Part shown: positions 8,352-15,523 of the stretch, piece after piece
Layout: each line of letters opens with the position of its first letter
Position numbering within the stretch: position 1 is the stretch's first letter
From: Pseudomonadota bacterium
GTDB lineage: Bacteria > Pseudomonadota > Alphaproteobacteria > Sphingomonadales > SMXR01
Direction: 5' to 3'
DNA length: 53,790 bases
Assembly (NCBI GenBank): GCA_022566215.1
Contig: JADFJJ010000001.1
Span: 1-53,790 of the forward strand
Position numbers and translations under genes: made by a program
The notes under the pieces: model-generated
Told to the model about the DNA's origin: nothing
What the model saw: the letters and a program-made list of their open reading frames with translations, nothing else
The model's database searches: none

Positions 8352-10112
8352 TCATTGGATCACCATCACCCCTGGCCCGCCCTGGTAAAGGCACGTTACC
8401 AGACCGGCGCGCCGCTCAAGCACCGCCCGCTGGCTGATGTATCCCTTGTCGGTAATTTCATTGGCATCGACATTCGGCGGCTCGGCCAGCAACAGAACCC
8501 GCCCGATCCGGGTGCTCGAGCCCGGGTTTTTGCGGTTATAGGCGGCAAGCCCTCGGCACAGTATTTTTTGCACCTTAATTTCAGCGATAACCTGATCTAG
8601 TGAGGTATCAGAATCCAGACCGGCAACCTTGGCGGCTGCCTCGATATTGGGAAAAATTAGCAGACCCACTTCGTCCCGGTCATGACCGGTGACCACGGCG
8701 TCCTGGATAATCGGCGCCCCGGCGGAGATGGCCTTGATACGCAGCTCACCAACATTTACCCACGAACCCGTCATAAGCTTGAAATCCTCGGCGATCCGGC
8801 CATCAAACACCAAGCCCTTTGAGGGATCGTCCGGATCGGCGAACTTGACCGCGTCGCCGATTTTATAAAACCCGTCCTCATCGATGACCTCGGCAAAAAG
8901 ATCAGGGTCTTTATAATACCCGGGAGTTACGTTGGGGCCGCGGACGCGAACCTCCAGTTTACCGCCGTTAGGCACCAGCTTAAGCTCTGATCCCGGGACC
9001 GGCAGACCGATCACCCCGGCCTTGTCGACTGGGAAGTGAACCGAGGTTACTAGCGGCGCGGTTTCGGTCGAGCCCCAGGCGGCGGTCATCGGGATCTTTT
9101 TTCCACAGCTTCCCAGGGACAGTTTTTCCAGCCGTTCCCACAGCTTCTGCGGCAAGGCGGCGGCGGCGTAAAAAATCATATCGAGCCTGGAAAAGAAGTG
9201 ATCACGCAAATCCTGGTCCTGCTCCAGATAGGGAAGCAACATGGCATAACCGCTCGGGACATTGAAATAAGCCGTCGGCGCGACCTCGCGGAGATTGGCG
9301 ACCGAGCGGGAAAACAGGGCCGGGGTTGGTTTGCCCGCGTCAATATAAAGCGTCCCGCCGTTGCGCAGGATCATATTGAAATTATGATTGCCGCCAAAGG
9401 TATGGTTCCACGGCAGCCAGTCCAGCAGCACCGGCGGCCGTTTGGCGACAAACGGCCAAACCTGGGCCATCGCCTGCTGGTTGGAGCAAAGCATCCGATG
9501 GGTATTGAGCACCCCCTTAGGTTTGCCGGTAGAGCCCGAAGTGAACAATATCTTGGCAACCGTATCGGGGCCGACTTTAGCAAGGGCTTTTTCTACCAAC
9601 GGTGTCGGGACTGTCTCTTCCAGTGCAGCAAAGTCTTTATCGGCGACCACCTCGACACCGGCAAGATCAAGCGCGCCGAGCGCTTTTGAATAGGACTTTC
9701 CGTTCGCCGCATATATCAGCCCCGGCTGGATCAGGTTGAAAATATAGCGAAGTTTTCCGAAATCATCCGAGAGCAGCGAATAGGCTGGTGAAACCGGCAC
9801 AGCCGGGACGCCGATATACATGGCCGCCAGTTGCAAAAGTCCGTTTTCGATACTGTTTTCCGACAAAATCATGACCGGACGTTCCACCTCAAGGTCCCGG
9901 TCGAGAAGCGCTTGGGCGATGGAGCGAACCCGCTGAAGGGTGTTCCGATAGGATATTTTCTGCCAGTGATTGGCCGCATCCCGCTCAGCCAGAAAGGTCC
10001 GGCCGGGGGCTTTTTCAGCCCAGTATTTCAGGTATTCCAGCAGGTGTTTGGCATAAGGCTCCAGCGCCACCGGCGAGCGCACAATAAGCCGCCCGCCGCT
10101 CAAGCTTTTCAC
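8352..10112 (-). CDS. Aryl acyl-CoA ligase, feruloyl-CoA synthetase family
   Basis: An AMP-forming acyl-CoA ligase of about 586 residues. Core motifs are [13 protein letters not shown] (P-loop, A3), [10 protein letters not shown] (A5), YKIGDAVKF with [10 protein letters not shown] (A7/A8) and, near the C-terminus, [15 protein letters not shown], whose lysine fits the A10 catalytic position. The last motif and the [10 protein letters not shown] opening are typical of feruloyl-CoA synthetases, which activate aryl-propanoid acids. In this operon the likely substrate is a 3-aryl-3-oxopropanoate made by the aminotransferase (inference); a cinnamate is the alternative. The start is unclear. The track's GTG at 10112 is usable, but the frame continues upstream with [11 protein letters not shown], a family-like N-terminus, and no ATG, GTG or TTG precedes it. 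It overlaps the thiolase's 3' region if that longer form is real. Confidence 0.8.
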   Translation of the reverse strand: MKSLSGGRLIVRSPVALEPYAKHLLEYLKYWAEKAPGRTFLAERDAANHWQKISYRNTLQRVRSIAQALLDRDLEVERPVMILSENSIENGLLQLAAMYIGVPAVPVSPAYSLLSDDFGKLRYIFNLIQPGLIYAANGKSYSKALGALDLAGVEVVADKDFAALEETVPTPLVEKALAKVGPDTVAKILFTSGSTGKPKGVLNTHRMLCSNQQAMAQVWPFVAKRPPVLLDWLPWNHTFGGNHNFNMILRNGGTLYIDAGKPTPALFSRSVANLREVAPTAYFNVPSGYAMLLPYLEQDQDLRDHFFSRLDMIFYAAAALPQKLWERLEKLSLGSCGKKIPMTAAWGSTETAPLVTSVHFPVDKAGVIGLPVPGSELKLVPNGGKLEVRVRGPNVTPGYYKDPDLFAEVIDEDGFYKIGDAVKFADPDDPSKGLVFDGRIAEDFKLMTGSWVNVGELRIKAISAGAPIIQDAVVTGHDRDEVGLLIFPNIEAAAKVAGLDSDTSLDQVIAEIKVQKILCRGLAAYNRKNPGSSTRIGRVLLLAEPPNVDANEITDKGYISQRAVLERRAGLVTCLYQGGPGVMVIQ

Positions 10113-10159
10113 CTCAACCAGCGGGGGCGCGAAATCCGGTATGGTCCGTGGGGTATCGA

Positions 10160-11386
10160 TTATCCGGTCCTTTTTGTCCTTTGCTGATCCCGCACCCGCA
10201 GCACCACCGCCATCGCCGTATCGCCCGCCGCACAGCCCTGGAACAAGCCGGCGCCGCCGCCGCGCAGCGCAAGTTCCTCGATCAATTCGATCATTGAGCG
10301 CAGCGCCGTCGGCCCCTGCGGGTGTCCCCAGATCAGCGAGCTGCCAAAATTGTTCATGGTCTCGAGATTGGCGCCGGTCTCCCTGGCAAACACAATGTCA
10401 TTCACCGCGAACGGGTTATGCGATTTGATCGCATCCATATCACTGATCGCCAGTCCCGCCTGGTCCAGCGCCCGCCAGGCGGCGGGGATTGTGGCCTCCG
10501 GCATAAAGGCCAGTTTGGTCCGGGCGCTGCCAAAGCCCAGGATTTCAATTATAATGTTTTTATCCCGGCTCAACTCAGCGGCGCACCCGGGCGTTGTTAC
10601 GATCATCGCCGCGCTGCCGTCGGCCGGGTGGGTCTGGGCGGCATAGGTGAGCGTACCCCCCTTGATAATCGGTTTCAGTCCGGCCAGGCTCTCCTTGGTT
10701 GAGGTGCTGATACCCTCATCTCCGTCAAGCATCCCGGCAGCCTTGCGGTAATTGGCGCTAGGCACCTCAAACGGCAGGGTCATGTAACGCCTCTGGAACG
10801 CCCGCTTATTCTTAAGTGCATCACCATACTGGTCCTGACGGCGTAGCACGACGCTGTGCTGTTGCTCGGTACTGATGCCGTGTTTGGCGGCGACATTCTC
10901 AGCAGTAGTGATCATGGCGTGGCCGCCCAGCGGATCGCAGGAGAAATTATCCATAACCCAATTCTCAGATATGCCTGTTCCCCCCGGGCCTTCTGGGTTG
11001 GGGTAATAAACATGGGGGCCGTTCGAGGTCCTATCGCAGGTCATGATCAGCACAGTTTCCGCCAGCCCGGCGTCAATTTCCTGCGCCGCCGCCAGCAACG
11101 CCCGGGTGCCGGTGGCGCAAGCCTGGTTGATGGTTGGCCCGCCCACCCCGTCTGCCCCCATGAGGCCGGTCAGCCAAGGGGTTCCATAGAAGGATTGATG
11201 CTGGGGGATGGTCATCCCGAGGATTGCGTAATCAAATGCCTCGGCCGCAACCCCGCGCGCTGCAAGTTCCCGTTCCGCCACATGGGCGGCGAACCTGATG
11301 CTATGCAGATGCGCCAGGCTGCCCTGCCACTTGGCGAACGGTGTTGACCAATAGGCGCCGTAAGGGATGCGAGCTGAATAGGTCAT
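10160..11386 (-). CDS. Thiolase, proposed 3-aryl-3-oxopropanoyl-CoA thiolase
   Basis: A thiolase-superfamily protein of 408 residues. The acyl-accepting cysteine is in INQACATGTRA (C90), the catalytic histidine in WGHPQGPTALR (H355) and the second cysteine in FQGCAAGDTAMA (C385). All three catalytic positions are present, so it should be a true thiolase, not a degenerate SCP-x-like or synthase homologue. The expected NEAFA loop is replaced by HNPFAVND, and the region after C90 contains an insert around NPEGPGGTG, so it is not a standard fatty-acid thiolase. It overlaps the aminotransferase stop as ATGA, which suggests coupled translation. In context it would cleave a 3-oxo-3-arylpropanoyl-CoA to aroyl-CoA plus acetyl-CoA, feeding bcr directly. 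That substrate is inferred. Confidence 0.8.
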   Translation of the reverse strand: MTYSARIPYGAYWSTPFAKWQGSLAHLHSIRFAAHVAERELAARGVAAEAFDYAILGMTIPQHQSFYGTPWLTGLMGADGVGGPTINQACATGTRALLAAAQEIDAGLAETVLIMTCDRTSNGPHVYYPNPEGPGGTGISENWVMDNFSCDPLGGHAMITTAENVAAKHGISTEQQHSVVLRRQDQYGDALKNKRAFQRRYMTLPFEVPSANYRKAAGMLDGDEGISTSTKESLAGLKPIIKGGTLTYAAQTHPADGSAAMIVTTPGCAAELSRDKNIIIEILGFGSARTKLAFMPEATIPAAWRALDQAGLAISDMDAIKSHNPFAVNDIVFARETGANLETMNNFGSSLIWGHPQGPTALRSMIELIEELALRGGGAGLFQGCAAGDTAMAVVLRVRDQQRTKRTG

Positions 11387-12690
11387 AATTGAACCTCAGC
11401 AGCAACATCTTTCAATGCCGCTCCCGCGCGTTCCAGAGCCTCATCAATATGAGCATCGGTCATGACCGTCGATAAGGCCATCATGCCGCGCGGCGCCAGG
11501 AACAACCCGTGGTTCAAGGCGGCATGATGAAACATGCCCATAATTTTAGTATCCTCGCGGACGATGGAAGATTCCGGTGCTGCCGCGCTGAAATAAAGAT
11601 TGAGGCAAGAACCGAAATGGTTAACCGAAACCGGCAGCCCAGCCTTTTTGACTGCCCGGATCAAGCCGTCTTTGAGTTTTTCAGCCAAGCCATGCATGAC
11701 CGCGATCCGCTCGCCCGTCAACTCCCGCACAGCGACATCGCCGGCAGCCATGGTGACCGGGTTGGCGTTATAGGTGCCGGTGTGGAAAACCTTCAAGTCG
11801 GCGGGGTCAAAGACCTTCATAAACTCAGCCGCGCCGCCCACCGCGCCGACCGGAAACCCACCGCCGATGGCCTTGCCGAGCATGGTCAGGTCAGGCTTGA
11901 TGTCAAAATGCTCCTGGCAGCCGCCAGTGGCGAATCGGAAGCTCAGAACCTCGTCCAGAATAAACAGCGCCCCGGCTTTATGGGCGGCGGCTTTGACCCC
12001 TTTAAGAAACTCAGGCGTGGCCGGAATAACCCCGCCCGAACCCAACACCGGCTCGAGAAAAACCGCGGCGATTTCATTGCCGTGCTTGGCCAACACGGCC
12101 TTGAAATTCGCCAGGTCATTGAAGGCGGCAAGATAAGTGATCGGCCCCTCATGACCGAACGAACCGGTCTCAAACTCCATCAATGAGCCGTGATAACCAT
12201 AACGCGCCATCAGCAATTTCCGGCGTCCGGTAATTTTACGGGCGATGGTGAAAGCCAGCGCCCCGGCTTCGGTACCCGAATTGGTAAACCGTACCTGATC
12301 CACTGACGAAATACGGGCCACAATTTGTTCGGCCAAACGGTTTTGCATCCGATTGCCCGCTGCCCAGCCGGTACCCCGCCGAATCTGCCTTTCCGCCGCT
12401 GCGACAATTGGCGGGTAAGCATGGCCATGAACCATGGAGGTATAGTTGTTGATCATATCGAGATAACGGCGCCCGTCGACGTCAAACAGATGTACACCCT
12501 CAGCCCGCTCGATCGCCAGCGGATGTGGGGTCCAGAAACTGGCCTGCCGGGAATTGCCGCCCGGCATAACCCGCTGGGCCGCCTCAAAAAGCGCCGCACT
12601 TTTCCGCGTGCGGGCTCGGTATGTCTTTAGGATTGGCGAAGCGATAGGAGCAGCTTGTGTGTTAAAACCGGATGTGAGTTGAGAAACCAT
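11383..12690 (-). CDS. Class III PLP aminotransferase, beta-phenylalanine aminotransferase type
   Basis: A fold-type I, class III aminotransferase of 435 residues, related to glutamate-1-semialdehyde aminomutase. The PLP lysine is K273 in LGKAIGGG, the cofactor aspartate is in ILDEV (D246), and the ring-stacking YHGS follows the RFTNSGTEA phosphate loop. Two arginines stand out: R48 in PGGNSRQ and R401 in LAPRGMM. They sit where I recall the carboxylate-binding R41 and R398 of the Variovorax beta-phenylalanine aminotransferase, an enzyme of almost the same length. Haem-type aminomutases instead have PGGVNSPVR. It should convert a beta-aryl-beta-alanine to 3-aryl-3-oxopropanoate. The gene lies eight bases after the MIO enzyme gene and overlaps the thiolase, all in one operon. 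A haem biosynthesis role is unlikely here. Confidence 0.82.
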   Translation of the reverse strand: MVSQLTSGFNTQAAPIASPILKTYRARTRKSAALFEAAQRVMPGGNSRQASFWTPHPLAIERAEGVHLFDVDGRRYLDMINNYTSMVHGHAYPPIVAAAERQIRRGTGWAAGNRMQNRLAEQIVARISSVDQVRFTNSGTEAGALAFTIARKITGRRKLLMARYGYHGSLMEFETGSFGHEGPITYLAAFNDLANFKAVLAKHGNEIAAVFLEPVLGSGGVIPATPEFLKGVKAAAHKAGALFILDEVLSFRFATGGCQEHFDIKPDLTMLGKAIGGGFPVGAVGGAAEFMKVFDPADLKVFHTGTYNANPVTMAAGDVAVRELTGERIAVMHGLAEKLKDGLIRAVKKAGLPVSVNHFGSCLNLYFSAAAPESSIVREDTKIMGMFHHAALNHGLFLAPRGMMALSTVMTDAHIDEALERAGAALKDVAAEVQL

Positions 12691-12698
12691 ACCGCCCC

Positions 12699-14366
12699 CT
12701 ACCAGTCGTAAGCATCTACGTTCGGTGGCAATGCCATCAGCAAGGCGCCCGACTGAAACAGATCCGCGGCGGCCTCGAGATGATCGGTCATCGGCTCGTC
12801 ATGGTCGAGATAAGGAACCTTTTCCCGCACCACGTCATAGAGCTTTTTTGTTGCCCGGCTGAGGTGCTCTACACCACGAATGTCGGCCGCCTGGCAGGCA
12901 CAAAGCAATTCGAACCCAAGGATATAATAACAGTTCTTCAGGATATCGCGGGTGCGTCTGGCAGCCACCAGGCCGAACGACACATGATCCTGGAAATCTC
13001 CGGTCGAGGGCAGCGATTGTATCGACATCGGGGTGCACATCTGGCGCACTTCCGCGGTCAAAGATGTAGCCATAAACTGACCCCCCATAAGACCCTGGCG
13101 CAGGCCCGGGTTCTCCTTGCACAGGAACGGCGGTAAATCGCCGTTAAGGCTGGGATGCAGAAGCCGGTTATTGCGCCGGTCCGACAAATTGCACATGGTC
13201 ACCAACACCGTTGCCATCTGGTCCATGGCGTTTGAGATATACTGTCCGTGGAAATTGGCGTTATGAACAACATCGTTTTCAGCGACTACGATCAGCGGGT
13301 TGTCGTTGGAGGAGTTAAGCTCAATCTCGAGCGTCCGCTGGACAAACAGCGTGGTGTCAAGAACCGGCCCCAAGACTTGTGGCGTGGCTCTTATGGAATA
13401 AGCATCCTCGATCTGTTCATCCAGGCCGCGCGGTTTATCCCGGGCCATTTTCCTGAGCCACTGTTCCACTTCATGGTCCTGAACAATCATTTTACTGTCG
13501 GCCAGGGTGCGGTAAATGCAGTCCGCGACCCGGACCTGGCCGGGATGCGGTTTTTGCCGATGGGCGGCGGGGTGGAACGGCATGATCTTTGCTTTCTGCA
13601 CCTCAAGACTGAGGCACGTGGCCAGCAGATAAGCGTTTATCAGTTGTTTGACATCGGCGGTCAGACAAGAAGCCATCCCGGCCATCAGCGAGGTTCCGTT
13701 TATCAGGGCCAAGCCTTCCTTGTAGCCCAACTCCATCAGCTCAATGCCGGCCCGCTTCATGGCTTTGGCTCCTGGTATAATCTCGCCCTGGTACTTGGCG
13801 CGCCACTGCCCGGTCCCGACCAAAGCAATACAGGCCAGAGGCGACAGATCACCGCTGGTGCCGAGCGAGCCTTTTTCGGGAATGCACGGCACGATGCCGC
13901 GGTTGTACATCGCCACATATTTTTCGAAATTTTCCAGGGAAATCGCCGAAGCCCCGCGTCCCAGCGAATTAATCCGCGCCAGCATTGCCGCGCGCACATA
14001 ATGATCGTCCAGATAATCCCCGACATTGGACTGGACACACTTAAGGATATTGTTCTGCACCTCACCAGCCATGGAGGCCGGAACCAGCCAGTTGACGAAC
14101 CCGCCCACGCTGGTCGTAACGCCGTAAATAATGCGGCCCGAAGCCACAAATTTTTCGAGCAACTCACGCGAGGCGGTTACGCGCTCACGGATTTCATCGG
14201 TAATTTCAACTTGACTGAGGGGCTCTTGGACGGCGGCGGCCAGCGCTTCGATGGTCATACTGACGCCGTCGGGAATGATCTGGGGAGGAAATGTTTTGCC
14301 GTGACCATTCGGACTGCAGTCAGTGACGTGTTTAGCGGCAACTGGCTTGGGAGCCTTGAGATTCAT
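12699..14366 (-). CDS. MIO-dependent aromatic amino acid aminomutase or ammonia-lyase
   Basis: A 555-residue member of the HAL/PAL/TAL/aminomutase superfamily, which uses an internally formed MIO electrophile. The MIO loop reads GSLGTSGDLSPLA, so the triad is T170-S171-G172, not the usual Ala-Ser-Gly. From memory the Pantoea phenylalanine aminomutase also uses Thr-Ser-Gly, at position 167. The catalytic tyrosine loop is IIYGVTTSVGG (Y81). At the substrate-selectivity site the helix reads NNILKCVQS, with Cys110 where tyrosine lyases carry His and phenylalanine lyases Phe. SSNDNPL and HGQYISNAMDQ are further family motifs. With a beta-amino acid aminotransferase next in the operon, an aminomutase making beta-phenylalanine or beta-tyrosine is the best reading; a cinnamate-forming lyase is the alternative. 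It is transcribed divergently from an Lrp gene and has AGGA eight bases before its ATG. Confidence 0.85.
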   Translation of the reverse strand: MNLKAPKPVAAKHVTDCSPNGHGKTFPPQIIPDGVSMTIEALAAAVQEPLSQVEITDEIRERVTASRELLEKFVASGRIIYGVTTSVGGFVNWLVPASMAGEVQNNILKCVQSNVGDYLDDHYVRAAMLARINSLGRGASAISLENFEKYVAMYNRGIVPCIPEKGSLGTSGDLSPLACIALVGTGQWRAKYQGEIIPGAKAMKRAGIELMELGYKEGLALINGTSLMAGMASCLTADVKQLINAYLLATCLSLEVQKAKIMPFHPAAHRQKPHPGQVRVADCIYRTLADSKMIVQDHEVEQWLRKMARDKPRGLDEQIEDAYSIRATPQVLGPVLDTTLFVQRTLEIELNSSNDNPLIVVAENDVVHNANFHGQYISNAMDQMATVLVTMCNLSDRRNNRLLHPSLNGDLPPFLCKENPGLRQGLMGGQFMATSLTAEVRQMCTPMSIQSLPSTGDFQDHVSFGLVAARRTRDILKNCYYILGFELLCACQAADIRGVEHLSRATKKLYDVVREKVPYLDHDEPMTDHLEAAADLFQSGALLMALPPNVDAYDW

Positions 14367-14430
14367 GTTGAATTCCTGATTGGTTTTTGAACTTTATGAC
14401 AGCTTACACCTAATTTGGCGGAGAAAATTG

Positions 14431-14509
14431 TCTATTTTACCGAAAAATGATGTAAAACTAAAAGGAATGGTCTATAATTAAACAAAATAAGAAAGGATAT
14501 TCTATATTA
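14431..14509. promoter_or_regulatory. Divergent promoter region with three phased TCTAT repeats, candidate Lrp sites
   Basis: Between the MIO enzyme gene and lrp lie TCTATTTTA (14431), TCTATAATTA (14471) and TCTATATTA (14501). Their starts are exactly 40 and 30 bases apart, so all three face the same side of the helix, as expected for a cooperatively binding Lrp/AsnC octamer. The first overlaps TAAAAT (minus strand, 14439-14434), a good -10 for the MIO operon with a weak TTTAGT 17 bases before it. The second contains TATAAT (14473-14478), the likely -10 of lrp. The third reaches the lrp start codon. The binding assignment is inference. Confidence 0.5.
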
Positions 14510-15003
14510 TGACGCCAACCCGACAAGACTGTGCACTTGCTTTCGACAGTTATGAACGCCATATCCTTATCGAGCTGCAGGCCAACGCGCGGCTGACCAA
14601 CCAGGAGTTGGCCGAACGCGTGAACCTTTCGCCTTCGGCCTGCTGGCGCCGGGTCAAGGCCCTGGAAGACGCCGGCGTCATCCTGCGCTATGTGGCCATT
14701 CTCGATCCCCGGAAGGTTGGTTTTGGGGAAAATGTCTTTGCCCATATTACCCTGATACGCCATTCGGCAACCCTGGCCCGGGAGTTTACCGACGAGATCA
14801 GCAAACACCCGGAGGTGATGGAATGCTTCAACACCACCGGCGACGCCGATGTCCTGCTGCGGGTCGTGACGCCCAGTGTCTCGGCCTACGACGAGTTTCT
14901 TGAAAAGACCATTTTCAGGGCTCCGGGATTAGCCCAGGTGCGCTCCAACTTCGCACTCAGACAGGTGAAATTCGAGACCGCCCTGCCGATCGCAAAACCT
15001 TGA
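14509..15003 (+). CDS. Lrp/AsnC-family transcriptional regulator
   Basis: A 164-residue Lrp/AsnC protein. The N-terminal helix-turn-helix is LIELQANARLTNQELAERVNLSPSA (split as usual into an AR-LTNQELAERV helix pair and a CWRRVKALEDAG recognition helix). The C-terminal RAM domain contains ECFNTTGDADVLLRV, the usual ligand-sensing loop. Such regulators respond to amino acids, so its divergent placement from an aromatic aminomutase/aminotransferase operon fits sensing of phenylalanine, tyrosine or a beta-amino acid. Its ATG follows GAAAGGA. The hcr genes start 44 bases downstream on the same strand, so lrp and hcrCAB probably form one unit. Candidate sites are the phased repeats just upstream, which also suggest autoregulation. 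Confidence 0.88.
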   Translation: MTPTRQDCALAFDSYERHILIELQANARLTNQELAERVNLSPSACWRRVKALEDAGVILRYVAILDPRKVGFGENVFAHITLIRHSATLAREFTDEISKHPEVMECFNTTGDADVLLRVVTPSVSAYDEFLEKTIFRAPGLAQVRSNFALRQVKFETALPIAKP

Positions 15004-15046
15004 AACCAGTTTGCCAAATTATTGTCTGAATTTGAGGATGGGTGAC

Positions 15047-15523
15047 GTGAAAAAAATTGTCAAATTCACACTTAACGGACAGCCGCATGTCGGGGCTGTT
15101 GCTGATAATATTCTTCTCATCGATTACCTGCGTGGAATGGGACTGACCGGCACCAAAACCGGTTGTGATGGCGGCGAGTGTGGAGCTTGCACGGTTTTGA
15201 TCAACGACCAGCCAGCCCTGGCCTGCCTGACCCTTGCACCAACCGTTCAGGGCGCCCGGGTTGAGACCATCGAATCACAATCCCGGGGCGGCGGCCTTTC
15301 GGATATTCAGCTTGGGTTTCATCACAAACTCGGGTCCCAGTGCGGCTTTTGTACGCCCGGTTTTATCATGGCGGCAGAAGGGCTGCTGCGCCGCAATCCC
15401 CAGCCGAATGATGAGGAAATCCGCGAGGCGCTGGGCAGCAATATCTGCCGCTGCACCGGTTATGTGAAAATTATCGAAGCTGTCAAATGGGCCGCCAAAG
15501 AGCGTGGCAGGGGGGTGAGGTGA
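15047..15523 (+). CDS. hcrC: 4-hydroxybenzoyl-CoA reductase, [2Fe-2S] subunit
   Basis: The small iron-sulfur subunit of a xanthine-oxidase-family enzyme. The plant-ferredoxin-like cluster is [13 protein letters not shown] with a fourth cysteine in LACLTLAP, and the second cluster is CGFCTPGF plus NICRCTGY. The 158 residues (161 if the ATG at 15038 is used) match HcrC. I prefer the GTG at 15047 because GAGG lies nine bases before it, whereas it would be only one base before the ATG; the track's TTG at 15011 is too far upstream. The stop overlaps the hcrA start as GTGA. It would carry electrons from ferredoxin toward the molybdenum site for removal of the para hydroxyl group. Confidence 0.87.
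   Translation: MKKIVKFTLNGQPHVGAVADNILLIDYLRGMGLTGTKTGCDGGECGACTVLINDQPALACLTLAPTVQGARVETIESQSRGGGLSDIQLGFHHKLGSQCGFCTPGFIMAAEGLLRRNPQPNDEEIREALGSNICRCTGYVKIIEAVKWAAKERGRGVR

Noticed and set aside
11383-12690. Glutamate-1-semialdehyde aminomutase for haem synthesis
   Set aside because: The N-terminal PGGNSR and C-terminal APRG arginines and the operon context fit a beta-amino acid aminotransferase better.
12699-14366. Simple lyase route: PAL/TAL to cinnamate or coumarate, then CoA ligase and beta-oxidation
   Set aside because: It leaves the aminotransferase unused and needs a hydratase and a hydroxyacyl-CoA dehydrogenase that are not in the operon. It is kept only as the alternative.
13248-14390. 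380-aa plus-strand ORF
   Set aside because: It lies fully antisense to the MIO enzyme gene, which has clear family motifs; the ORF has none.
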